39,031 bases of DNA from positions 554,806 to 593,836 of the forward strand of contig NZ_CP028902.1 of NCBI RefSeq assembly GCF_001639105.2, in the 5' to 3' direction. Shown here one piece after another: positions 1 through 6,942 of the stretch (within the stretch, counting starts at the first letter, position 1; every line of letters starts with the position of its first letter). The position numbers and the translations under genes were made by a program. The notes beneath the pieces are model-generated. The model did no database searches and had not been told where the DNA came from. It saw only the letters and a list, made by a program, of their open reading frames with translations. Source of the stretch: Azospirillum humicireducens. GTDB lineage: Bacteria > Pseudomonadota > Alphaproteobacteria > Azospirillales > Azospirillaceae.

Positions 1-5
1 ACGGC

Positions 6-40
6 CGGGATCTAGTGGGATTTTCCGGGATCGAATGGGA
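6..40. repeat. Two tandem copies of CGGGATC-N2-RTGGGA-like unit
   Basis: CGGGATCTAGTGGGA (6-20) and CGGGATCGAATGGGA (26-40) are two 15-bp units exactly 20 bp apart. They lie outside the clear transposase site at 125-143, so they may belong to the extreme left phage end, to host DNA, or to the terminus of a neighbouring insertion sequence; multiple terminal repeats of this kind are seen in IS21-type elements. The TGGGA core also resembles the operator half-sites near the repressor. No decision is possible from this window. Confidence 0.5.
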
Positions 41-89
41 CGCGAATCGTTGCCGGACAAGGGTTTCAGCAGCGTTGCGTCCCAGAACG

Positions 90-377
90 TCAATCCATTT
101 GACGCGGTGGATTAGCTTCAGTCTGCGCAGGATGGTTTGACGTTCGTGCGTCGGAAACGGAGCGGAGTTCGTAGATGATATCGGCCAATGCCTTCCGAAG
201 GCTTCCAAGGGCGAACACGATCAATCCACCGATAATTGTAATCGTACCAATGATAAAATCACCAGAGATAACGACTATCTGAATTACTCCGACAACACTG
301 ATTACAGTGCCAAAAATGCGAAGAAAAGTAGCGGACGCTGATGGATAGCGCAGGGTGTCTTCTCGCAGATCTTTCAT
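90..377 (-). CDS. Small two-TM membrane protein near left end
   Basis: Predicted 95-residue protein with two adjacent hydrophobic stretches (about residues 20-37 and 41-60) separated by a short turn, then a charged C-terminal tail; a membrane hairpin is likely. I chose the ATG at 377 because GAGAGG lies five bases upstream; a TTG four codons earlier is also open. It runs leftward like the repressor, so it could be expressed in the lysogen. The last third is encoded across the transposase site at 125-143, so the C-terminus overlaps the phage end. No family recognised; superinfection exclusion is only a guess from position and membrane topology. Confidence 0.5.
   Translation of the reverse strand: MKDLREDTLRYPSASATFLRIFGTVISVVGVIQIVVISGDFIIGTITIIGGLIVFALGSLRKALADIIYELRSVSDARTSNHPAQTEANPPRQMD
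125..143 (-). repeat. Left-end transposase binding site (19-bp inverted repeat)
   Basis: GCGCAGGATGGTTTGACGT here is the exact reverse complement of 38962-38980 at the right end. Mu-type transposases bind several sites at each end (L1-L3, R1-R3), and an inverted 19-bp identity at the two extremes of a MuA/MuB-encoding element fits that. A second left copy is at best degenerate: TTTGACG recurs at 98-104, 38 bp outward. Because R1 lies four to six bases from its terminus, the true left terminus is probably outside this site, within 1-124 or just beyond the window. Confidence 0.85.
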
Positions 378-433
378 TATGCCTCTCAATATCGGAAATG
401 CTGCCCCAAATTGGGATTGACAAAGCGCCGCGA

Positions 434-640
434 TTATCGACTGGCGTTGTCGTTCATTGCAGCTGCCGCTTGAATATCATAAAAGAACAGCCTCTTCGAA
501 GAGAAATGATCGGATATATCGCCCGCATTGGTGATGATCTTCAGTTTCCGACGCCGCTCTCGATTGGCCAAAGCCATTGCAAAAATCTGACGAAGTTCTG
601 CGGCCTCAGGGAAATCCTCAACCGCGGGGTAACGACACAT
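434..640 (-). CDS. Small leftward hypothetical protein
   Basis: Predicted 68 residues from the ATG at 640, preceded by CGGAG at a reasonable distance; a TTG nine codons upstream (667) would give 77. The middle is basic (NRERRRKLK) and helix-rich, the end alanine-rich, with no motif I recognise. It is co-oriented with the membrane protein at 90-377 (57-bp gap) and the repressor, so the two may form a lysogenic-conversion unit at the left end. Codon use is less GC-extreme than the structural genes, like the rest of the left arm. Expression is unproven. Confidence 0.4.
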   Translation of the reverse strand: MCRYPAVEDFPEAAELRQIFAMALANRERRRKLKIITNAGDISDHFSSKRLFFYDIQAAAAMNDNASR

Positions 641-782
641 TGGCACACTCCGTGCTATCCCACTCAAGCCGCGTGGCCGGTGGGGGGAGGGGTCTCATCG
701 AGACCGGGTCGATGTTGCTCCTCAAACGGGTTGTGCCAATCCCGTGACCAGGGTTTCCCAGCCCTGGCCCCCGCTGCTCGGC

Positions 783-800
783 GGCATACTATCGTATGCC
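783..800. promoter_or_regulatory. Perfect palindrome, operator-like
   Basis: GGCATAC-TATC-GTATGCC is a perfect 7+7 bp inverted repeat with a 4-bp spacer in the non-coding stretch between the small leftward genes and the repressor. Its reverse strand contains ATACGATAG, which recurs exactly at 1568-1576 in the early promoter region. This suggests that one regulator binds both places. Flanking it, ATGGATA (818-824) and TATCCAT (841-847) form another inverted pair. Confidence 0.5.
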
Positions 801-907
801 TCTGAGGTTGCAGCGTTATGGATAGTGTGCCACCAGAGGGTATCCATGCGCAAGATTTGCGCGGCTATTTGATTCAATGTTTCGCGCTTGCAATCGTATA
901 GGGCTTT

Positions 908-1483
908 TCACTCGGCAAGGCGAACAATGTCTGACAAGTCCGGGTCTGCTGAAATGTCAACCGGATGGCCTGCAATACATAGTTCGGGAGGAACATCGCT
1001 TCCTTCCGTTTGGAGCCGCGCACGGCGCCGTTCCAGCAATCGGTAGAACAACACGGTAACCCGCGCCTTGTGTCGCGGCGGCAGCTGCAGGTCCTCTGCT
1101 TCCAAGAAGAGGTCAACGCCTTCCACCAGATTAGCCAGCAATGCCTCATCCATCCTGCCCAGAGCGGATGGCGCCGCTGGTGTGCAATCGCCAAGCAACA
1201 TTGGGCCTATGCCCCAAGCCAGCCAGTTCATACTAACGCCCACTGGCTCACACAACCCTGTCGCTTTTTCTAGTGGCAGCTTGTGCTCCCCGCGAATGTA
1301 CCGGTTCAGCATCTCCAGTGTGCTGCCAGCGCTGCGGGCGGCCTGGGTCTTCGTTTTGTAGAGGCCAACCACGAGAGAAATGCGAGATCCCAGTTCATCG
1401 AACGAAGTGGGATCCTGGCTTCCCACTTCACGCTCTCCGGTTCGTGTCTTGGAAGCCATTGAATTCACACAAATAATCTCCAT
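908..1483 (-). CDS. Phage repressor, XRE/HTH family
   Basis: Predicted 191-residue DNA-binding protein with a helix-turn-helix at about residues 30-75 (SRISLVVGLYKTKTQAAR, then NRYIRGEHKLP), of the type in which a short HTH is followed by VSMNWLAWG. The C-terminal half is acidic and helical, without a LexA/S24 protease signature, so prophage induction is probably not by RecA-stimulated self-cleavage. It is transcribed divergently from ner across the operator region, the place of gene c in Mu-like phages. ATG 1483 has GAGG about ten bases upstream; ATG 1459 is an alternative. Repressor function is inferred from family and position. Confidence 0.75.
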   Translation of the reverse strand: MEIICVNSMASKTRTGEREVGSQDPTSFDELGSRISLVVGLYKTKTQAARSAGSTLEMLNRYIRGEHKLPLEKATGLCEPVGVSMNWLAWGIGPMLLGDCTPAAPSALGRMDEALLANLVEGVDLFLEAEDLQLPPRHKARVTVLFYRLLERRRARLQTEGSDVPPELCIAGHPVDISADPDLSDIVRLAE

Positions 1484-1526
1484 TGCGGGCGACCTCTAGC
1501 GTGAAGCGAACTGGGAAGCCTTCCCA
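1388..1526. promoter_or_regulatory. Operator array of GAASTGGGA half-sites
   Basis: The 9-mer GAA(C/G)TGGGA occurs four times: reverse at 1388-1396, forward at 1404-1412, reverse at 1421-1429 and forward at 1508-1516. Sites 1404-1429 form a perfect 9-bp inverted repeat with an 8-bp spacer; the last copy is part of the 15-bp palindrome TGGGAAG-C-CTTCCCA (1512-1526). The first three lie inside the first 35 codons of the repressor gene, the fourth between the divergent genes. Repeated half-sites flanking divergent c/ner-type promoters are the expected operators of a Mu-like switch; which protein binds is not known. Confidence 0.65.
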
Positions 1527-1541
1527 CCCTGATTTTTCTCG

Positions 1542-1571
1542 TTGTTATCCGTCGAAAACTCGTGGTAATAC
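1542..1571 (+). promoter_or_regulatory. Candidate early promoter (Pe) upstream of ner
   Basis: TTGTTA (1542-1547) and TAATAC (1566-1571) are spaced by 18 bp and lie 32 bp before the ner start, in one of the few AT-rich spots of the window. Overlapping and downstream are two CGATAG repeats 12 bp apart (1571-1576, 1583-1588) and the palindrome TATCGATA (1580-1587), possible Ner or repressor contacts. The assignment rests on consensus similarity only. Confidence 0.4.
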
Positions 1572-1602
1572 GATAGAAATATCGATAGTCGTAGGCGAGA
1601 CA

Positions 1603-1878
1603 ATGGCAAAACCCGTAGTTCCCTTGGACCCTGCTGATCGCCGTGATTGGGTGATATCTGCGTTACGTCGTAAGGGCAGCAGCATGCGCCAGATCGCCTT
1701 TCAGATTGGCGTCTGCCCTCAAGCTGTCGCGCAGGCGCTGCACCTGCCATCTGCCCGCATCGAAGCCGCGCTGGCTGAAAAGCTCGAACTCGCGGTGCAG
1801 GACCTCTTTCCTGAGCGGTATCGGGCAGATGGAACACGGCTGTGTCGCACTCGGCTGCCAGATCGCAAAGCGGCCTAA
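1603..1878 (+). CDS. ner: Ner-like DNA-binding early regulator
   Basis: Predicted 91-residue protein from ATG 1603. The core (DPADRRDWVISALRRKGSSM, then an HTH with ICPQAVAQALHLPS) matches the Ner/Nlp family pattern: W near the N-terminus, GxSxRQIA, an HTH and RIEAALAEKL. In Mu, Ner binds between the divergent early and repressor promoters and turns down early transcription; the position here, first rightward gene opposite the repressor, is the same. The frame stays open upstream but without a better start. It ends in tandem stops (TAA TAG) at 1876-1881. Confidence 0.85.
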   Translation: MAKPVVPLDPADRRDWVISALRRKGSSMRQIAFQIGVCPQAVAQALHLPSARIEAALAEKLELAVQDLFPERYRADGTRLCRTRLPDRKAA

Positions 1879-2066
1879 TAGCGGCGGCGATACAGCCGCC
1901 CGATTGCCAGCGAGGACGAGGCCCAGCCCAAGTGGACGTCGGCGACATCAATCAAGGCCGCAGAAAACGGCCGGCTTACGTCGACCAAGGCCGCAGCTAA
2001 GGCGGCAGACGCCACCGTCACATGACGTTGAGCAGTGTCCTTAAAGAGTTCCTCAGAGAGTTTCAT
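1875..2066 (-). CDS. Possible small leftward protein
   Basis: A 63-codon frame opposite the ner-to-regulator gap begins with ATG 2066 preceded by TGAGG at a good spacing, the main reason to list it. The product is alanine-rich with a helical N-terminus and a basic end (RLYRRRY); no family recognised. It overlaps the ner stop by four bases on the other strand. Alternatively this 256-bp interval (1879-2134) is simply untranslated; the plus strand there carries a protein-like reading in frame after the tandem ner stops, without a start codon. Confidence 0.25.
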   Translation of the reverse strand: MKLSEELFKDTAQRHVTVASAALAAALVDVSRPFSAALIDVADVHLGWASSSLAIGRLYRRRY

Positions 2067-2134
2067 TTTTGCCTCATTTCCTCAACTCCGATGACGCTCG
2101 CAGAGCAATAGGCGCATCCACAACGGGAATAGAG

Positions 2135-2608
2135 ATGGCCAAATCTCCATACAAACATCGTCGGCCCGGCAGCCTGAAAGCCGCTGTCGCCGACCTGATC
2201 GAACACTGTGGCGGTCTGCAGCGCGCTGCTGAAGTAGCGCGCGTGTCAAGATCCCAGCTGTTCAGGTACAGTAATGACAGCGAAGAAGACGCCAATTGTC
2301 ATATGCCTGCAGATATCGCGGCGGCTTTGGAGCGCTACTGCGGTCAACCAACAGTTACTGAGTGGCTGGCCGTTGAGGCAGGTTGCGCGTTGCTGCCTGT
2401 GACGGTCGAGCCAGCCGCAGAAGCAATTCCCAAGAACGTGGCCGAGATCGCTCAACACGCGAGCAAGCTGTTTGCGGAGTTCGCAGCCGCTTACTCCGAT
2501 GGGGCCATTGACGCGGGTGAAGCCGGGAAAATGTTGTCAGCCGGCGACGAGATGCTGCGCGAGTACATGCATCTGCGGCCGGCGCTGACCGACCGGACGC
2601 GGGGCTGA
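2135..2608 (+). CDS. HTH regulatory protein
   Basis: Predicted 157-residue protein from ATG 2135, with GGGAATAG just upstream. The first 70 residues contain a helix-turn-helix (GGLQRAAEVARVSRSQLFRY) in a cII-like arrangement: an N-terminal helix, HTH, then a segment ending in DIAAALERYCG. The rest is helical, with GAIDAGEAGKMLSAGDEM near the C-terminus. It lies between ner and the transposase, six bases before the transposase start, so it is co-transcribed with the early operon. Probably an early transcription factor; target unknown. A TTG at 2069 would add 22 residues but has no ribosome site. Confidence 0.65.
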   Translation: MAKSPYKHRRPGSLKAAVADLIEHCGGLQRAAEVARVSRSQLFRYSNDSEEDANCHMPADIAAALERYCGQPTVTEWLAVEAGCALLPVTVEPAAEAIPKNVAEIAQHASKLFAEFAAAYSDGAIDAGEAGKMLSAGDEMLREYMHLRPALTDRTRG

Positions 2609-2613
2609 ACGCC

Positions 2614-4803
2614 ATGGCGGAAGACTGGTTGTCCGCAGCCGAAATCGCAGCTCTAGCCTTGCCGAAGCTGCCGACTTCCAAGCGCGGGATTAATCTCCGC
2701 GCCACTGATGAGTGCTGGCATCATCGCGAGCGGTCTGGCCGTGGTGGCGGACGGGAGTACCACATCTCCTCGTTGCCGGAGGACGCTCGCATTGAGTTGG
2801 CGCGACGCGCCGCCGCTGACGCCGTGGTCACAGCTACCCCCGCTCTGCCGGTGCCACCGAAGGACTCCTCCCCGGCACTGCCGGTGACGGTCCAGGCCCG
2901 GCTGCGCCAGGACTACAAGCTCGCGATCCTGACCGCTTTCGACAGCTTCCATGCTGCCAGCGGCGACGGCCTCACGCCGGCCCGCCACAAGTTTGTCGGG
3001 TTCTACAACGCCCGCCAGATCGACGTGCCGGATTGGGTACGGGCCGCATGCCCGACCATCAGCATGTCGTCGCTGGAACGCTGGGCGCGTGTGCGGGCTT
3101 CAGGCGATGCCACCGCACTTTCCGGGCGCTACGGCAACCGCAAGGGCAGCGGTGTCCTCGACAGCGCGGTCGCTGACATCAAGGGCTTCATGGTCGCCAT
3201 GCTGGTGGAGAACCCGCATCTCGCCATGCACCAAGTGCGCACGGTGCTGATCCAGCGCTTCGGCCACGATGTCGAGCTTTTCGACGGATCCACCCGTGCA
3301 ATGCCGTCCGAGCGTCGGCTGCTCGACCTCTGGAACGACTGGAGGGCGAAGAACCGCCAGCTGCATCTTGCGCTCACCAATCCGGACGACTGGAAGAACA
3401 AGCACCGTGCGGCCATCGGGTCGTACTCCGAAGGCATCGAACGCCCGAACCAGCTGTGGGAGATCGACGCCAGCCCGTCCGACGTTCTGCTGACCGACGG
3501 CCGACACAGCATCTATGTCGTGGTCGACGTCTACACCCGCAGGATCATGATCCTGGTCACGAAGGTGCCGCGCACCTCGGCCGTCCTGCTGCTGATCCGC
3601 CGCGCCATCCTGGCGTGGGGCATGCCGGAGACGATCAAGACCGACAACGGGTCCGACTTCACCAGCCGCGAGGCCGAGCGCGCCTATCACCTGATCGGTG
3701 CCCGGCATCTGACCTGCACGCCCTATAGCCCCGAGCAGAAGCCCCACGTCGAGCGCGCGATCGGCACTGTGCAGCATGGCTTCATGCCTCTGCTGCCCGG
3801 CTACACCGGCCATAATGTCGCTGTTCGTCAGGCGATCCGCAGCCGCGAAACCTTCGCCAATAGGCTGGGGGAGAGCGACGCCGACATCTTCCGCGCCCGC
3901 CTGACCGGTCCAGAGCTGCAGGCGCTGGCCGACGAGTGGGTCGGAAACGTCTATCAGCACGCTCCGCATGAAGGTTTGTGCGACCGCACGCCCCATGCGC
4001 TGGCCGCTGAATGCGCCGGCCGCGAAGCCCGCCTGACCGACGAACGCCAACTTGACCTGCTGCTGATGCCTGTTCCGGACGGCGGCACCCGTACCGTCGG
4101 CAAGAAGGGCATCCGCGTCGAGGGCGCCGACTTCTGGTCGGTCGACCTGATCCCTTACATCGGCACCGGCGACCGCTTCGACGTGCGCCTGGATCCGGAA
4201 GAGATGGGCAGGGTGTGGGTCTACCACTCCGAACCCTTCAGCTTCCTCTGCATCGCGGAGAACCCGGAGCGCATGGGTCTGTCCCGCGCCGCCCTTGCGG
4301 CCGAGGCGGCGGAACTGCAGAAGCGCCTCATTGCGGCGGGCAAGGCAGCGATCCGCGCGGCAAAGAAGCGGTTCCAGCCTCACGAACTGGCCGACGCGCT
4401 GATCGGCAAGCCGGCCGCCACCGTCACCGCCCTTCCCACCGCCGCCCCGCCGCCGGCCCTGCCCGCACCGTCAGCCCCCGCGTTGCAGCCCTCGGCCGGC
4501 CTGATCGCCGCACAGCGCGCCATCGCCGCCGCCACCCCCGCCACGCCGCGTCCGCGCGACGCGACCGAGCAGGCCCGGACGGCCGACATCGCCCGCCGCA
4601 TCGCCGCCCCGTCCCAGCCGGCCGAGAAGCCCGAGGACCGCTGGTGGCGGCGCGCACAGGACATCGAGGCGCGGATCGCCGCCGACGCAGACGTCAGCGA
4701 GGACGAACTGGAATGGCTCCATTCGATCGAAAGCGCTGCCTGGTACCGCGCCCGCAAGAACGACGCCGCCCGCAAAGCGGCCTTCGCCCGAGCCGTCGAG
4801 TGA
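2614..4803 (+). CDS. A: Mu-type DDE transposase (MuA)
   Basis: 729-residue transposase that pairs the phage ends and joins them to target DNA. Residues 1-75 look like the winged-helix domain that binds internal enhancer DNA in MuA. About 110-270 should be the end-binding region. The catalytic RNase H-like core carries D285 (LWEIDAS), D344 (KTDNGSDF) and E380 (KPHVERAIG), a D-58-D-35-E arrangement typical of the rve fold. A beta-barrel-like segment follows (about 490-560), then an Ala/Pro-rich linker (about 600-640) and a charged helical C-terminus, the region that contacts MuB and ClpX in Mu. It starts five bases after the preceding stop. Its binding sites are presumably the 19-20 bp end repeats. 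Confidence 0.95.
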   Translation: MAEDWLSAAEIAALALPKLPTSKRGINLRATDECWHHRERSGRGGGREYHISSLPEDARIELARRAAADAVVTATPALPVPPKDSSPALPVTVQARLRQDYKLAILTAFDSFHAASGDGLTPARHKFVGFYNARQIDVPDWVRAACPTISMSSLERWARVRASGDATALSGRYGNRKGSGVLDSAVADIKGFMVAMLVENPHLAMHQVRTVLIQRFGHDVELFDGSTRAMPSERRLLDLWNDWRAKNRQLHLALTNPDDWKNKHRAAIGSYSEGIERPNQLWEIDASPSDVLLTDGRHSIYVVVDVYTRRIMILVTKVPRTSAVLLLIRRAILAWGMPETIKTDNGSDFTSREAERAYHLIGARHLTCTPYSPEQKPHVERAIGTVQHGFMPLLPGYTGHNVAVRQAIRSRETFANRLGESDADIFRARLTGPELQALADEWVGNVYQHAPHEGLCDRTPHALAAECAGREARLTDERQLDLLLMPVPDGGTRTVGKKGIRVEGADFWSVDLIPYIGTGDRFDVRLDPEEMGRVWVYHSEPFSFLCIAENPERMGLSRAALAAEAAELQKRLIAAGKAAIRAAKKRFQPHELADALIGKPAATVTALPTAAPPPALPAPSAPALQPSAGLIAAQRAIAAATPATPRPRDATEQARTADIARRIAAPSQPAEKPEDRWWRRAQDIEARIAADADVSEDELEWLHSIESAAWYRARKNDAARKAAFARAVE

Positions 4804-4816
4804 CGGCCTCCAAAAA

Positions 4817-4851
4817 GAACGGCCCCACGCGTGGGGCGCGTAGAGCCGTTC
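4817..4851 (+). promoter_or_regulatory. Nested hairpin between A and B genes
   Basis: GAACGGC (4817-4823) pairs with GCCGTTC (4845-4851), enclosing the 14-bp palindrome CCCCACGCGTGGGG (4823-4836). The structure fills the 75-bp gap between the transposase stop and the MuB start. There is no U-tract, so it is more likely an attenuator, an mRNA-processing or stability element than a classic terminator. Confidence 0.45.
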
Positions 4852-4878
4852 GGAACACAACCAACTGAAGGTTCCATC

Positions 4879-5640
4879 ATGTCGAAAACGACCCGCGTCC
4901 GCAAGTCCGCATCCTTCGCCCCGCTCCGCAATCTGACGCTGCTGGAGGAACTGGTCATCAAACTCAAGGGCCGCAGCCCCGACGTGCCCGGCCTTGGCGT
5001 TTTCCATGGCCGTTCAGGCGACGGCAAGAGCCGTGCCGCCGCTTGGGTCGGCGCCAGCGATCACATGGCCTACTACGTCGAGGCGAACGACTTCTGGACT
5101 CCGCGCGCGATGCTGCGCGCCATCGTCGACGCCATGGGCATCGCCATGCCGCCCCATGCGACGAACAACGAATTGGCCGGCAAGATCGCTGAGGAGCTGG
5201 AGACCAGCCGCCGCCCGCTGATCATCGACGAAGCCGACCACCTGGCGAAGAAGGACATGATCGACAAGGTCAGGGCCTTGCACGACATGGCGTCGCCCGG
5301 CACCGCGAGCATCGTCCTGATCGGCGAGGAAGGGCTGCCGCAGAAGCTCCAGCGCTACGAGCGGTTCCACCGACGCATCCTCGACTTCGTCCAGGCCGAG
5401 CCCTGCGACCTCGACGACGCCCGCCAGCTGGCGAAGCTCTACTGTCCGCGCGTCGCAGTCGCCGACGACCTGCTGCAGCTGCTGCTCGACCAGACCTATC
5501 GGTCGACCGGCCGCGTCACCCTGAACCTTGTGTCGGTCGCCGACTTTGCCGCCGGCGAGGGGCTTCGGGAGATCGATGCCGCCGGCTATGCAGGCCAGCG
5601 GATCAACACTGGTGCCGCCCCGGCGGTCCGGAGGTTCTGA
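4879..5640 (+). CDS. B: MuB-like ATP-dependent target-selection protein
   Basis: 253-residue AAA+ ATPase that coats target DNA, delivers it to the transposase and underlies target immunity. Walker A is at residues 44-51 (GRSGDGKS), Walker B at about 113-118 (PLIIDE), followed by a sensor-like stretch (SIVLIGEEGLP) and an Arg-rich segment (RYERFHRRI). The region before Walker A is only 43 residues, shorter than in Mu B, so the N-terminal HTH of Mu B seems absent or reduced. I used ATG 4879 (AAGGT upstream) rather than the in-frame 4831. Its stop overlaps the next start (TGATG). Confidence 0.93.
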   Translation: MSKTTRVRKSASFAPLRNLTLLEELVIKLKGRSPDVPGLGVFHGRSGDGKSRAAAWVGASDHMAYYVEANDFWTPRAMLRAIVDAMGIAMPPHATNNELAGKIAEELETSRRPLIIDEADHLAKKDMIDKVRALHDMASPGTASIVLIGEEGLPQKLQRYERFHRRILDFVQAEPCDLDDARQLAKLYCPRVAVADDLLQLLLDQTYRSTGRVTLNLVSVADFAAGEGLREIDAAGYAGQRINTGAAPAVRRF

Positions 5641-6236
5641 TGACGCTGGTCGAAGTCAAAGCCGAATGCAAACCATCACCCGGCACGCAACGCTTCATTG
5701 GTTCTGGCGTGGTTTGGGCTGAGGTCCGTCGCCTGAAGACGTTCCAAACCGCTGACTTGCTTGTGGAAGGCACCACCAGAAAGATCGCCAACGCCTTCTT
5801 GCGGAAGGCGATCCAGGCCGGCCTCGTGGTTGTCGAGAAGCCGGGTGATGGTGGTTGGCGCGGCGCGGTGTATCGCCTCGTTCGTGATGTCGGCCGTCGG
5901 TGTCCGCGCTTCACTGCAGATGGTCGCCTAAACGAAACCCCCACTCCGACTGAGCGGATATGGGCCGCCATCAAGCCGCTTCGCGGTGGCTTTACCGTGC
6001 GCGAGGTGGCTTGCCTGACGCGATGCACTGAGGATCGCGTCGGACAGTATGTCAACGCGTTGCGGCGGCACGGGTACTTGGACGTCCTGGTGAAGAGCGG
6101 TGGTCATCGGGAAGGCCGCTATCGTCTCAAGCGGAGCATGAACACCGGCCCCGACGCGCCTCATGTCTTGCGTGGTGCCGGAAAGCCTGTCTGGGACCCG
6201 AACCTCGGCCGTTTGGTCGAGGAGGTGTCAGAATGA
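5640..6236 (+). CDS. Hypothetical protein with two winged-helix-like regions
   Basis: 198 residues, overlapping the MuB stop by one base. Two segments look like winged helices: about 25-80 (TFQTADLLVEGTTRKIANAF, then a wing ending in GAVYRLV) and about 100-165 (GGFTVREVACLTRCTEDRV, ending in GRYRLKR). The first resembles modules that recognise a second DNA or protein partner during transposition or replication. No named family recognised. Position between B and the small middle genes suggests a role in replicative transposition or its control. Confidence 0.7.
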   Translation: MTLVEVKAECKPSPGTQRFIGSGVVWAEVRRLKTFQTADLLVEGTTRKIANAFLRKAIQAGLVVVEKPGDGGWRGAVYRLVRDVGRRCPRFTADGRLNETPTPTERIWAAIKPLRGGFTVREVACLTRCTEDRVGQYVNALRRHGYLDVLVKSGGHREGRYRLKRSMNTGPDAPHVLRGAGKPVWDPNLGRLVEEVSE

Positions 6237-6586
6237 CCGTCCACCTCGACAAGGCCCGCGCCGCCTGGAATGGCGCACCGCCGGCCTTCGTGGTCGCCCT
6301 GGCCGAGCGCGCCGACCGTGACGGTCTCGCCGCCGCCGGCGCTGCCATCGGCGGCTATAGCAAGACGACCGTCAGCCTGATCATCGCCGGCCGCTACGGC
6401 GCCAACCTCGACCGCGTCGAGGCCGCCGTGGCGGAGCGGCTGGGCGTCTCCCAGCCCTGCCCGGTGCTGGGCGAGATCGACGCCACCCGTTGCGGCCGGG
6501 AACAGCAGGCCGCCAACCGCTCCCGCTCCCTTCTCGCCGGCATGCTGCGCAACGCCTGCCGGACCTGCCCGCGGAGGACCGCATGA
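6233..6586 (+). CDS. HTH protein with conserved Cys tail
   Basis: 117 residues, overlapping the previous gene by four bases (ATGA). Residues 25-75 form an XRE-like helix-turn-helix (GGYSKTTVSLIIAGRYG, then RVEAAVAERLGV). The C-terminal part has C-P-V-L-G-E-I then CGREQQ and CRTCP, a cysteine pattern I associate with small Mu-like phage regulators; it could bind zinc. Probably a DNA-binding early regulator; target unknown. Confidence 0.7.
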   Translation: MTVHLDKARAAWNGAPPAFVVALAERADRDGLAAAGAAIGGYSKTTVSLIIAGRYGANLDRVEAAVAERLGVSQPCPVLGEIDATRCGREQQAANRSRSLLAGMLRNACRTCPRRTA

Positions 6587-6942
6587 CCCGCATCGCACCC
6601 ACTCCCCTGGCGTCCGCGCTGGACGCACTGGCCGCCCAGTTGCTGGAGCTGCGCAACCGTCCCACTCAGCAGGCCGCGGCCCAGACTGCCGCCCTTGCCG
6701 ACCGCATCCGCGATCTGGCGCGGATGCTGAAGGCGGTCGACTTCCGTCGTGGCGTCTGGCTGGACCAGACGGCCGAGCGGGTCACCAGCCGCGCCATGGC
6801 CCGCCCCTATCTCTCCTTCAGCGCCGATGAACTGACGGAACTGGTGGTTACCCTGCAGACCGCCGCCGGCTTTGCCCGCAAGGCCGCCCAGCGGCAACAG
6901 CGCCCGCTCGCCGGACACTGGGGCGGTGGAGACGCGGCATGA
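6583..6942 (+). CDS. Hypothetical early protein, helical
   Basis: 119 residues from ATG 6583, overlapping the preceding stop (ATGA); the upstream in-frame region is shadow. Mostly long amphipathic helices rich in Ala, Leu and Arg (ALDALAAQLLELRNRPTQQA, then ADRIRDLARMLKAV), compatible with a coiled coil or a small helical bundle. No membrane segment, no Cys motif. Family not recognised; co-transcribed with its neighbours. Confidence 0.6.
   Translation: MTRIAPTPLASALDALAAQLLELRNRPTQQAAAQTAALADRIRDLARMLKAVDFRRGVWLDQTAERVTSRAMARPYLSFSADELTELVVTLQTAAGFARKAAQRQQRPLAGHWGGGDAA

Noticed and set aside
641..656. Sigma-54-like element TGGCAC-N5-GTGCT
   Set aside because: It deviates from the -12 consensus, points rightward where no gene starts, and overlaps the start of a leftward frame.
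5676..5700. GCAAACCATC resembling the transposase end motif
   Set aside because: Only about nine bases match and the rest diverges; a chance match is plausible.
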